A stretch of 36,979 bases of DNA from Nocardia vinacea NBRC 16497 (GTDB taxonomy: Bacteria > Actinomycetota > Actinomycetes > Mycobacteriales > Mycobacteriaceae), in NCBI RefSeq assembly GCF_000308835.1, contig NZ_BAGN01000150.1, positions 1 through 36,979 of the forward strand. Direction: 5' to 3'. This document shows, in pieces, positions 27,798-34,941 of the stretch; within the stretch, counting starts at the first letter, position 1, and the number at the start of each line of letters is the position of its first letter. A model generated the notes under the pieces. The model did no database searches and was not told the origin of the DNA. It saw only the letters and a program-made list of their open reading frames with translations. Both the position numbers and the translations under genes were made by a program.

Positions 27798-28613
27798 GTG
27801 CCGAGCAACGAACAGCGACGGGCAGCGGCGAAACGCAAGCTGGAGCGCCAGCTGGCCAACCGGGCCGATCGGGCGCGCAAGCGCAAGCGACTCATGATCG
27901 CCGGATCGGCGCTCGGCGTGGTGGTCGTGGCGGCAGCGGCCGTCGGCGTCTACTTCCTGACCAAGAGCGACGATAAGCCCGCGGCCATCAGCTGTGACTA
28001 CCGCGACAGTCAGAAGCCCGCGGATAAGCAGGTGAACAAGCCGCGCACCAGCGGCATCGAGAACACCGGCGACAATGCGAGTCTCAGCGTCAGCATGGAT
28101 ACCACTCAGGGCCCCATCGGCCTCACCCTGGACAATGCCAAGGCGCCGTGCACCGTCAACAGCTTCGCGAGCCTGGCCGGTCAGGGCTACTTCGACAACA
28201 CCATTTGCCACCGCATGACCGCGGACGAGGGCCTGAAGGTGCTGCAGTGCGGTGACCCGACCGGCACCGGCACCGGCGGTCCCGGCTACCAGTTCGACAA
28301 CGAGTACCCGACCAATCGGTACAACCCCGCCGATCCCGCATTGCAGCAGCCCATGGACTACAAGCGCGGCACGCTGGCCATGGCCAACGCGGGACCCGAT
28401 CCTGTCACCGGTGGCGGCACCAACGGCAGTCAGTTCTTCATCGTCTACGGCGATTCACAACTGCCGCCGAACTACACCATTTTCGGCACCGTCGATCCGG
28501 ACAGCATGGGCACGTTGGACAAGATCGCAGCAGGCGGTCAGGACAACTCCAACGGACAGGGCGACGGCAAGCCCAATCTCCCCGTAACCATCCAGTCGGT
28601 CCGCATCGACTGA
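27798..28613 (+). CDS. ppiB: Peptidyl-prolyl cis-trans isomerase, membrane-anchored cyclophilin
   Basis: A 271-residue cyclophilin with an N-terminal anchor. Residues 1-32 are strongly basic (SNEQRRAAAKRKLERQLANR), a single membrane segment follows at about 33-55, then a linker and an extracytoplasmic PPIase domain (about 95-270). The domain holds ICHRMT (catalytic Arg), LQCGDPTGTGTGGPGYQFDNE and GTLAMANAGPDP...NGSQFFIVYGDSQLPPNYTIFG, all diagnostic. It would help fold exported proteins. GGGAGGAA (27783-27790) ends 7 nt before the GTG at 27798, which sets the start; the GTG at 27792 is too close. It is flanked by inverted copies of the 25-bp repeat and followed by a strong terminator. Confidence 0.93.
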   Translation: MPSNEQRRAAAKRKLERQLANRADRARKRKRLMIAGSALGVVVVAAAAVGVYFLTKSDDKPAAISCDYRDSQKPADKQVNKPRTSGIENTGDNASLSVSMDTTQGPIGLTLDNAKAPCTVNSFASLAGQGYFDNTICHRMTADEGLKVLQCGDPTGTGTGGPGYQFDNEYPTNRYNPADPALQQPMDYKRGTLAMANAGPDPVTGGGTNGSQFFIVYGDSQLPPNYTIFGTVDPDSMGTLDKIAAGGQDNSNGQGDGKPNLPVTIQSVRID

Positions 28614-28621
28614 GCCGGCCC

Positions 28622-28646
28622 TTTCGAGCGACCTGCAAGCAGTCGC
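28622..28646 (+). repeat. 25-bp dispersed palindromic repeat, copy B (forward orientation)
   Basis: It starts TTTCGAGCGACCTGC and ends AAGCAGTCGC, identical to the first unit of the array at 34825 over all 25 positions. It begins 9 bp after the ppiB stop, before the terminator hairpin, and in opposite orientation to copy A. Confidence 0.85.
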
Positions 28647-28679
28647 TACGACACGCCCGATCCGAATACTCGCTTCGTC

Positions 28680-28712
28680 CGGGCCCGCTGCGCACAATGC
28701 GCAGCGGGCCCG
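28680..28712 (+). terminator. Strong terminator hairpin after ppiB
   Basis: CGGGCCCGCTGCGCA (28680-28694) pairs perfectly with TGCGCAGCGGGCCCG (28698-28712) around a 3-nt CAA loop, a very stable 15-bp stem. No T-run follows, as is usual for actinobacterial I-shaped terminators. Confidence 0.85.
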
Positions 28713-29069
28713 AACTACCTCCCCGAACAAGCCAGGGTAGGCGGCCCTAATCGTCCGGTTAGGGTGTGCTAAGGCCGGAGATCCTCCGAAGCTTTCCCCT
28801 ACCCGCCGGAATTGTGCGATATATGCTGTTAAGCGGCACGCCCAGACGGTTGGCGCCGAGCTTTCTCGGGTAATCTCGAATAAAGGAGAACGCGAAGCGT
28901 AGTCATCCCCTGCCGGACGATCCCAACCGGGAATGCCACGCCACGAGTTCTCTGGGTGTCCACGTTTGCAGGCGGGGCACCGGCGCGGCGGACTACAGTT
29001 CGACGTGGCGGCGTCCGTGACGAAGCACCACAACATCCATAGTGATCACTGCAGCATCGGGGAGCAGCC
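28713..29069. other. Non-coding region before the coiled-coil gene
   Basis: About 357 bp with no credible gene. It contains short dyads (CCTAA...TTAGG near 28745-28766, CGGAGATCCTCCG near 28777-28789) and a perfect palindrome AGTGATCACT at 29041-29050, 20 bp before the next start, which could be an operator. AT-rich GATATATGCTGTTAA near 28820 may hold a promoter -10. None of these is assigned with confidence. Confidence 0.4.
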
Positions 29070-29624
29070 ATGTCCGAGGAACTGGACGACATCGGCCGGG
29101 AAACCGCGGCCATGATGAAGACCGCATTGCAGCTTGCGACCCTGGTCGCACTGCGGACCCGTGAGCGTGGTCAGAAGGAAGCCGAAGCCCGCGTCAAGGT
29201 CACCGAGGCCCGCATCAAGGAGGCCCGGGAACTGCAGATCCGTGAGGCCCGTGACGCGAAGGCGAAGGACCCACGCAATCTCGAACTGGCCAGGATGGTC
29301 GAGAAATCGGTTCCAGCCAAGGGTATTTCATTGGAGAAGGATCGTTTCTCCGCACAGGCCGAGGCCAGTCGAATGGCCGCGACGGCGTCGGCTCAGTCCA
29401 AACCGCTCATCCGTTACGACTCCCAGGAGCGTCGGCAGGCCATCGCCGCGCATCTCGCCCGCATCGGTATCGCACCGGAACTCGCGGCGATCCGGATGCT
29501 CATCGAGGTAGGTCAGGGGCAACCGCCCGAAGAGGCCGTACGCATTCGCGACGAAGCCGCCCGCGCGGCCGCCGCACGAGGTCGGGAACAAGACGCACGC
29601 GGTTTGGAGCGCGTCCGCCAGTAA
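29070..29624 (+). CDS. Coiled-coil protein of unknown function at the T4SS module edge
   Basis: A 184-residue, highly charged protein without signal or membrane segment. Residues 8-75 form a long helix rich in Arg, Lys, Glu and Ala (ERGQKEAEARVKVTEARIKEARELQIREARDAK), predicted coiled coil. A more compact part follows (RYDSQERRQAIAAHLARIGIAPELAAIRMLIEVGQGQPPEEAV) with a possible helix-turn-helix-like feel, and an Ala/Arg/Glu tail. GGGGAG lies 7-10 nt before the ATG. It faces the T4SS-like cluster across a shared terminator. Charged coiled-coil proteins of this sort often accompany actinobacterial conjugation genes, possibly as accessory DNA-processing factors, but no family is recognised. Confidence 0.65.
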   Translation: MSEELDDIGRETAAMMKTALQLATLVALRTRERGQKEAEARVKVTEARIKEARELQIREARDAKAKDPRNLELARMVEKSVPAKGISLEKDRFSAQAEASRMAATASAQSKPLIRYDSQERRQAIAAHLARIGIAPELAAIRMLIEVGQGQPPEEAVRIRDEAARAAAARGREQDARGLERVRQ

Positions 29625-29648
29625 CTGGCTCCCAACGCCGTAAACCGA

Positions 29649-29676
29649 AAACGCCCGCTGAAATCAGCGGGCGTTT
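29649..29676. terminator. Bidirectional terminator
   Basis: AAACGCCCGCTGA (29649-29661) pairs perfectly with TCAGCGGGCGTTT (29664-29676), giving a 13-bp stem with T/A-rich ends. It lies 25 bp after the coiled-coil gene and 17 bp after the convergent DUF4913 gene, so it ends both transcripts, including the T4SS-like operon. Confidence 0.9.
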
Positions 29677-29692
29677 CGACGTTTTCGGCTCC

Positions 29693-30079
29693 TCAGACGC
29701 GGAAATCGCCGATGGTCGGATCACCGAAAAGCCCCTGGGTGGGGGACTTCAGCGGCAGTGGGCTCAGCATGTCCTTGTGGCCGTTGCGCACACTGCAGTA
29801 CTTGAACGGTCCGCGGGGATCGAAGAGTTTGGTCATATGCGGATCCGCATGGTCGAGGAACCAGATGCTCAATCCGGTGCTCGGCTCGAGCCGATAGTGC
29901 TCCCATGCGCGCCAGAGCGCATCTAGTCGCGCCACCGCCTCGGCATGCTTCCACCACTCCGGGCACCACACCGTTTCACTGATATCGGTGACCTGACGCC
30001 GGTACACCAGGCCGAGGTAGTTCTCGACGAAGTCCACCACATTGCTGTAGATCATGGGCTGTTGCTGCTGTTCCGTCAC
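29693..30079 (-). CDS. DUF4913 family protein, last gene of the T4SS-like operon
   Basis: A 128-residue soluble protein with the DUF4913 pattern: VWCPEWWKHAEAVARLDALWRAWEHYRLEP, then WFLDHADPHMTKLFDPRGPFKYCSVRNGH and a Pro-rich end. Family members are found in actinobacteria, often in conjugative or phage-derived regions beside TraG/VirD4-like ATPases. The function is not known; the conserved Trp, His and Asp residues could form a binding pocket. The start is a GTG giving MTEQQQQ. It lies 73 bp downstream of the coupling ATPase gene on the same strand, in the same probable operon, and ends at the bidirectional terminator. Confidence 0.8.
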   Translation of the reverse strand: MTEQQQQPMIYSNVVDFVENYLGLVYRRQVTDISETVWCPEWWKHAEAVARLDALWRAWEHYRLEPSTGLSIWFLDHADPHMTKLFDPRGPFKYCSVRNGHKDMLSPLPLKSPTQGLFGDPTIGDFRV

Positions 30080-30152
30080 AGCTCCACCTCGCTGACGCTC
30101 GGCTCCGCTGTGACTGGCCGTGCGGTGTCTATGGTTCCCTCGCTACGCTCGG

Positions 30153-31976
30153 TCACAGTGGCCGAACCTCCTCGATTTGACCGTATTCGGGTGGCGGAGC
30201 AGCCTTGGTCAGATTGGGCGAGCCGAACAGGTCGGCGATCTCGGTCTTACGCCCCGGAAGATGGTGCGAGATCGACTTCTTCACGTCGTCAGCGTAGTCG
30301 CCCTCCCACCAGGGCACGGTACGCACGAGCACCGCGGGCTGGCCGGAGGTGAAGACGATCGCGCGGCCCTGCGGCAGGGTCGCAAGCGCGTTCACGGTGA
30401 ATGTCTTGGACGAGCCGAGTGAACGCGAATAGCTCTTGCCGCCTTTGGATTCCGAGACCGAGGACGAGATCGCGTCGTATTCGCCGATCGCCTCGGAACG
30501 GTCGCGCAGGAAGTTCATATCGTCGACGCCCGGACCCAGCACCTTGATATTGGCCGCCGACCACAGCGCCAGCATGCCGTCGTCACCCCAGCAGCGCGCA
30601 CCCTGTGCCCAGGACTGCAGCACCGTCATCACCACGATGCCGCGTGAACCGAAGTGACTGTACTGCTTGGGCAAATCCTTCCAGCGCACCACATTCGCCG
30701 CCTCGTCCAGGACCGCGAGCATCGGGATCGGCAACCGTCCGCCGGGCGAATGCGTGGCCTTGCGCATGGCCACATCGACAACGGCCTCGGTGAGCGCACT
30801 GACCAGCGGCGCCGCGGAACCGCGGCCCTCGAGCGAGAGGCTGTAGAGCGTGCCGTTGTTCTCGATGAATTCGAGTTCGTCGAACTGCATGCGGTTATCG
30901 CCCGGCAGGATCCACGGGTGCACGTTGGACAGCTGCAGGCAGCGGATCATTTTCTTCGCGGTGCCGAAAATGCCGCTCTTGGTGCGCGGGTCGGCGTTGT
31001 ACTGCATCGCGAGGCCCGAGGCCGTGTAGTGCTTACTCGAATTGCGCAGCAGCTCGATGGGTTCGGAGTCGTTGGGATTGGTCACCCAGTCCCAGACCTG
31101 GACGATCGGGCGACCACCGAGCGCGGCCGCCAGGAACAGCCCGGCGAGCAGATCCTCGGCCTCCGGATCGAAGAACACATCACCCTTGGCATCGGAACCG
31201 CTGTCGGCATCGGCGAAGTGTCCGGCCAGCCGCGCGGCCCGCATCTCCGCACCATCGTGATGTGCGTCCACCCAGGCAAGTGGATCCCAGAACCAGGTCG
31301 GCTCCTCCCCCGCGACGCCCTGCGGGTCGAAGACGAAGGTACGACTTCCCTTGGCCTCGCGCACATCTCGGGTTGCATCGACCACATCCCGCTTGTTCGA
31401 GGTGGACAGGACCGGTCCGATGGCAGTCAGGATGGCCGGGATCACCCGCGAGGTCGATTTGCCCTGGCGCGGACCCCAGATGTCCAAGTGCAGATCCTCA
31501 TACGAGCCATAGAGCATCACCCCATCGGCAATACCGACGCCGATCGGCACACCCGGGCTGTCGTTGTAGCCGAGCCTGACACCGAGCATTTCGGCCTTCG
31601 ACCGCACCCCGGCCTCGGTAAGCGATTTGATGGCGCTGCCGCTGCCCATCACATCGGCCTTCTCGTCCACGGAGAGCCGACCGACCGATCGGCGTGCGGC
31701 AAGCCGCTTGCGCACCACCACATAGGCCACGATCGCGCCGATGACGAGCAGCACGATCACCGTGGAGGCGCGTGGCCAGTGCAGTTTCCCCCTGACCAGA
31801 TCGGCGACGATCGCGATCGGGTTGACCGGAACGTCCTGCGGGGTGACAGCCATCGCGTTGCCGAGATGCAGGGCGATCCACAGGGTTCCGAGAGTCGCGA
31901 AACCGGCGTAGATCATGTAGAGGGTGATATCGGGTCCGACCGCGGCTGGATCCTGCACCTTCTTCTTTTTCGCCAT
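30153..31976 (-). CDS. VirD4/TraG-like type IV coupling ATPase
   Basis: A 607-residue inner-membrane ATPase that in conjugation systems links the relaxase-DNA or protein cargo to the secretion channel. Two N-terminal membrane segments (about residues 18-38 and 70-88) precede the motor domain. Walker A is GPRQGKST (168-175) and Walker B is PMLAVLDEAAN (about 418-427), followed by GSRGIVVMTVLQSWAQG, typical of TraG/VirD4 and TraD-like proteins. The AGGAGG ribosome site is 8 nt before the ATG. It follows the VirB8/TcpC-like gene by 48 bp. It resembles the type IV secretory DNA-transfer family proteins of Nocardia and Rhodococcus. Its substrate is not evident because no relaxase is visible. Confidence 0.9.
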   Translation of the reverse strand: MAKKKKVQDPAAVGPDITLYMIYAGFATLGTLWIALHLGNAMAVTPQDVPVNPIAIVADLVRGKLHWPRASTVIVLLVIGAIVAYVVVRKRLAARRSVGRLSVDEKADVMGSGSAIKSLTEAGVRSKAEMLGVRLGYNDSPGVPIGVGIADGVMLYGSYEDLHLDIWGPRQGKSTSRVIPAILTAIGPVLSTSNKRDVVDATRDVREAKGSRTFVFDPQGVAGEEPTWFWDPLAWVDAHHDGAEMRAARLAGHFADADSGSDAKGDVFFDPEAEDLLAGLFLAAALGGRPIVQVWDWVTNPNDSEPIELLRNSSKHYTASGLAMQYNADPRTKSGIFGTAKKMIRCLQLSNVHPWILPGDNRMQFDELEFIENNGTLYSLSLEGRGSAAPLVSALTEAVVDVAMRKATHSPGGRLPIPMLAVLDEAANVVRWKDLPKQYSHFGSRGIVVMTVLQSWAQGARCWGDDGMLALWSAANIKVLGPGVDDMNFLRDRSEAIGEYDAISSSVSESKGGKSYSRSLGSSKTFTVNALATLPQGRAIVFTSGQPAVLVRTVPWWEGDYADDVKKSISHHLPGRKTEIADLFGSPNLTKAAPPPEYGQIEEVRPL

Positions 31977-32024
31977 GTCTGCCTCCTGTTAGGACCTAGC
32001 TATGTGGTTGTCGCTGGTGCGGGT

Positions 32025-32747
32025 TCAGCGGAAGGCGTCGAGCCGCCAACCTTCCGATGTGCGCACCACGGTCGCGATGACCGTCGCGGGCGGCAGGGAT
32101 TCCTTGCGCCCGTTCGGGTAGACGACCGTTTGCTCGATCCCGATCTTGAACTGTTGGACGTTCGGATCGGCGCTCGCGGGCGGGCGCTCACCCGATGCGA
32201 AGGTGAAGGCTTCGATATGTGCCTGCGCCTTGGCCCAGTCCGCCCACTGCAGCGTCGCTTTCGGTGTCTCGATTCCGGTCGGCGTGCTGTCCAGCATGCG
32301 GATCAGGCTGGGGCCCAACCATTTCCGCGCGCGCGACAGCGAGGCGCCCTGGGCCTCGGTGGCGGGCTGCCAGGAGTAGATCTCCTTCAGCGCGGCCACC
32401 GCGACGCCGTCGGGCGTCACCGGATCGGGTGCGGGCACACCCTCCAGCAATCGGGTCGTGGACGTGGGTGGCTGCGGCGCACCGGAACCCGACTCCCGAT
32501 CCGAGCCGGCGCACCCCGCAACCGACATCACGACGCTCACCACCAGCATCACCACCAGTTTCGCGCGTGCAGTGTTCGATATGCGGCGTTCGCGGGCCCC
32601 TTCGTGGTCACGCTCCGCTACCGCCTCCGGGTCCGTCGCTCGCGCCGCCGTGTTATTCAAGGCTAACCGCCGGGACCGACACTTGCGCGGTCCAATCGCC
32701 GCACGTGCTTCGGCGTGTTCGCCGGCCGCGGTATCGATTGTCGTCAC
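32025..32747 (-). CDS. Membrane-anchored protein, possible VirB8/TcpC-like T4SS subunit
   Basis: A 240-residue protein. The first 60 residues are polar and basic, a single hydrophobic segment follows (about 62-79, KLVVMLVVSVVMSVAGC), then a Ser/Pro linker and a C-terminal domain of about 140 residues. That domain (ALKEIYSWQPATEAQGASLSRARKWLGPSL... to TVVRTSEGWRLDAFR) looks like an NTF2-like fold, as in VirB8 and TcpC, on pattern grounds only. Cys79 sits in a lipobox-like SVAGC, but the segment is too far from the start for a normal lipoprotein signal. The GTG start overlaps the stop of the upstream hydrolase gene (GTGA), so the two are coupled; the long N-tail could instead mean a later true start. 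Confidence 0.6.
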   Translation of the reverse strand: MTTIDTAAGEHAEARAAIGPRKCRSRRLALNNTAARATDPEAVAERDHEGARERRISNTARAKLVVMLVVSVVMSVAGCAGSDRESGSGAPQPPTSTTRLLEGVPAPDPVTPDGVAVAALKEIYSWQPATEAQGASLSRARKWLGPSLIRMLDSTPTGIETPKATLQWADWAKAQAHIEAFTFASGERPPASADPNVQQFKIGIEQTVVYPNGRKESLPPATVIATVVRTSEGWRLDAFR

Positions 32748-34426
32748 AGCACCCTCCTCCCGCGGCCGTCGCCCGGTACCGCGACCTCGGTCACGCCACT
32801 GGAATGCCCGTACGCGGCGGGCCTGGATTGGATCATTCGGCCGTTGCCGGAATAGATTCCGACCTCGGCGGGGCCGCGCGGACCGAATGAACTGAACACC
32901 AGATCACCGGGTTGCAGCTTGCTCAGCGGTACTTCGACGCCCGCCTCCCACTGCTGTTCGGCGGTCCGCGGCAAGGTCACCGTGCCCGACGATGCCGAGA
33001 ACACCGCGGCCGAAGTGAGGCCGGGACCGTCCATGCCGCCGCCACTCGGTCCCTGCGGGCCACCGCCACCCCAGACGTACGGCGTGCCGAGCCATTGCTG
33101 CGCCGCCTGAACGACCTGAACGCCGCCCGCCCCCTCCTGCGGGGTGAAGCGGCCAGTGGAACCCTGCGCGCGGTATTGCGGTTCCATCGAAAGGATATTC
33201 GCGACGTACGGCTGGGTTTCTGCGTAGTGCGCGGCCACCTGGTTCGGCATACCGCCGGAGGCGAGTACCGCGCCCTCGCCGGCGTTGTAAGCGGCCAGGG
33301 TCAGTGCGACGACATCGCCCTGCACGCGGCCCTGGGACTCCCACGCCGTGATCTTGTGCGCGAGCGCGCACATATAACGGCCCTGACCGATGATCGCGTC
33401 GCCGTCGTCCCATACGCTCGCGACGCCATTGCCGTCGGCATCGATGACATAGGGCTGACCGTCATCGGGATCGATACTGGCCGCGGTGCCGGGCAGGAAC
33501 TGGGCCAGACCCTGCGCGCCTGCGGGAGAGGACGCGCCGCGCCGGAATCCGGACTCCTGCCTGCCCTGTGCGGCCAGCAGCGACGGGGTGATCTGCGGAC
33601 AGATGGAACCCGCACGGCGATACCAGATCTCGAGTTCCTGCGGCACCTTGCCCGCGGCCAACGCACCCCCCGCGGTGCCGAAGCCGCGGTTACAGCGCGG
33701 ATCGGACGAGAAGGCCTGCGCGCCACCGACATCCGGGGTCGGTGCGCCGTCGAGCCAGGGCAGCGGGTCGATTTGCCGACCACCGGTGAAGCGTCCGCCC
33801 GGCACGATCTCGAAATGCAGATGCGGGCCGCTGGATTCACCCGCCGAACCGACCTGCGCGATGGGCTGACCGGCGACGACGGTATCGCCGACGTGCACAT
33901 GCACGCCGCTGTCCCACATATGGCCGTACACCGCGGAATATGCGCGGCCGTTGGTGTCGACGGAATCGACGACGATCCAGTTGCCGAAACCCGAAGCGGG
34001 ACCGGCCGCTACGACGCGTCCATCCGACACCGAATAGATGGTGGTGCCGTCGGCCGCGGCGAAGTCGACGCCCTTATGGGTGCCGCCGCGCGCGCCGAAT
34101 ACGTCCGAAACGGTGAAGGTGCCAGCGGCCAGCGGCAGCGTCCGGCGGATCGGGCCGACGCCCGCGGCCAGCGACGGCGCACCCGTGGCGGTCGAATGGG
34201 CTTGGGTGGCAGTCGGATTGCCGGTCGTACTCATGGAAGTGGGGCTGCCCGCGACGCGGGAATTACCCGGTGTGTATCCGCCGAGCGGCGCCAGCACAGT
34301 CGACGATACGAGCACCGAAGTGCCCTCGCAGGCGTCGTCCACGGCGGGCATCACGATGACGACAACCAGGGTCATCAACCCGAGTACGCTCGTCAGCGCC
34401 AGGTAGAGGAGGGTCCGCCCGGTCAC
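32744..34426 (-). CDS. M23 / lytic transglycosylase / degenerate NlpC-P60 wall-remodelling protein of the T4SS
   Basis: A 560-residue envelope protein combining three wall-hydrolase domains. One N-terminal membrane segment (about 6-27) anchors it outside. The M23 domain (about 95-225) has the zinc ligands His117/Asp121 (HKGVDFA) and HLH at 202-204. The transglycosylase-like domain (about 260-415) has the catalytic Glu in RQESGF (Glu291) and LTLAAYNAGEGAV. The NlpC/P60 domain (about 435-545) keeps PYVWGGG and LPRTAEQQW, but the catalytic DCSGL is DGPGL (Gly467) and the usual HVGIY is EVGIY (Glu521), so it should be inactive. Such proteins open peptidoglycan for conjugation channels. It overlaps the VirB8-like start. 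Start is ATG. Confidence 0.88.
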   Translation of the reverse strand: MTGRTLLYLALTSVLGLMTLVVVIVMPAVDDACEGTSVLVSSTVLAPLGGYTPGNSRVAGSPTSMSTTGNPTATQAHSTATGAPSLAAGVGPIRRTLPLAAGTFTVSDVFGARGGTHKGVDFAAADGTTIYSVSDGRVVAAGPASGFGNWIVVDSVDTNGRAYSAVYGHMWDSGVHVHVGDTVVAGQPIAQVGSAGESSGPHLHFEIVPGGRFTGGRQIDPLPWLDGAPTPDVGGAQAFSSDPRCNRGFGTAGGALAAGKVPQELEIWYRRAGSICPQITPSLLAAQGRQESGFRRGASSPAGAQGLAQFLPGTAASIDPDDGQPYVIDADGNGVASVWDDGDAIIGQGRYMCALAHKITAWESQGRVQGDVVALTLAAYNAGEGAVLASGGMPNQVAAHYAETQPYVANILSMEPQYRAQGSTGRFTPQEGAGGVQVVQAAQQWLGTPYVWGGGGPQGPSGGGMDGPGLTSAAVFSASSGTVTLPRTAEQQWEAGVEVPLSKLQPGDLVFSSFGPRGPAEVGIYSGNGRMIQSRPAAYGHSSGVTEVAVPGDGRGRRVL

Positions 34427-34472
34427 CGCATCCCCGGCAGTGCCGAACGGCCGCGGACCGAACCGAAAAAGT

Positions 34473-34781
34473 TCACGTTTGCCGCCGAGATTCGTTGAGG
34501 GTGTCGGCCAGGGTGCGGTTCATCTCCGCGGCGGCGGCCAATTGTTGTTGTAACAGAGCGACTTTGCGGCGCAGCGCCGTCGCGTCCAGGCGCTCGAGAC
34601 TCGGTCCCTCGGCGGCGCGCACCCAGTTGCGTACCGAGTTGGTATGCACGCCGATCTGCTCGGCGACCACCCGGCAGGCCTCCGATTCGCTGCGTAGTTT
34701 GCCGGTAAGTGCAATGACCTGCTCGACCGCAGCCTTGCGCACTTCCGGCGACACTCTCCGATAGGACCGGTGCGGCATCAT
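34473..34781 (-). CDS. Orphan IS3-family OrfA-like helix-turn-helix protein
   Basis: A 102-residue DNA-binding protein. Residues 1-60 match the OrfA (HTH_Tnp_1) pattern of IS3-family elements: RRVSPEVRKAAVEQVI, then SEACRVVAEQIGVHTNSVRNWVRAAEG. A leucine-rich coiled coil follows (about 66-98, LRRKVALLQQQLAAAAEMNRTLADTL), as in OrfA dimerisation zippers. There is no OrfB transposase downstream: the next gene, the wall hydrolase, begins 46 bp later, and no terminal inverted repeats are seen. Start is the first of two ATGs with GGGAGGTGG 5-13 nt upstream. A three-copy 36-bp repeat array lies 44 bp upstream. It is probably a domesticated regulator or DNA-binding factor of the operon rather than an active transposase. 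Confidence 0.72.
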   Translation of the reverse strand: MMPHRSYRRVSPEVRKAAVEQVIALTGKLRSESEACRVVAEQIGVHTNSVRNWVRAAEGPSLERLDATALRRKVALLQQQLAAAAEMNRTLADTLNESRRQT

Positions 34782-34824
34782 GCGCCCCACCTCCCACAGC
34801 CATCCACCGGTCTCGAAACCTGTG

Positions 34825-34932
34825 TTGTTTCGAGCGACCTGCAAGCAGTCGCAAGCGGCGTTGTTTCGAGCGACCTGCGAGCAGTCGCAAGCGGCGTTGT
34901 TTCGAGCGACCCGCGAGCAGTCGCAAGCGGCG
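34825..34932. repeat. Three-copy 36-bp tandem repeat array containing the 25-bp element
   Basis: Three full units (34825-34860, 34861-34896, 34897-34932) each run from TTGTTTCGAGC to CAAGCGGCG; neighbouring units differ by one base (CTGCAAGC, CTGCGAGC, CCGCGAGC). Each contains the 25-bp element found on both sides of ppiB. The array lies between the VirB4-like stop at 34942 and the OrfA-like gene start at 34781. Spacing equals 36 bp, so the units are on nearly the same helix phase every third turn plus a half. It could be an iteron-type site or an operator. Confidence 0.9.
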
Positions 34933-34941
34933 CGAGCCCCC

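Noticed and set aside
28764..28782. IdeR/DtxR iron box
   Set aside because: TTAGG...GCTAA matches the left part of the consensus but the right half fails (about 11 of 19), and no iron-related gene follows.
30080..30152. Short repeated segments (CGCTACGCTCGGTCAC-like) between the DUF4913 and VirD4-like genes
   Set aside because: Only partial similarity between the two short stretches; too little to call a repeat family or regulatory site.
34825..34932. CRISPR-like array
   Set aside because: Repeats are separated by identical, not unique, sequence, so there are no spacers; there are only three units and no cas genes.
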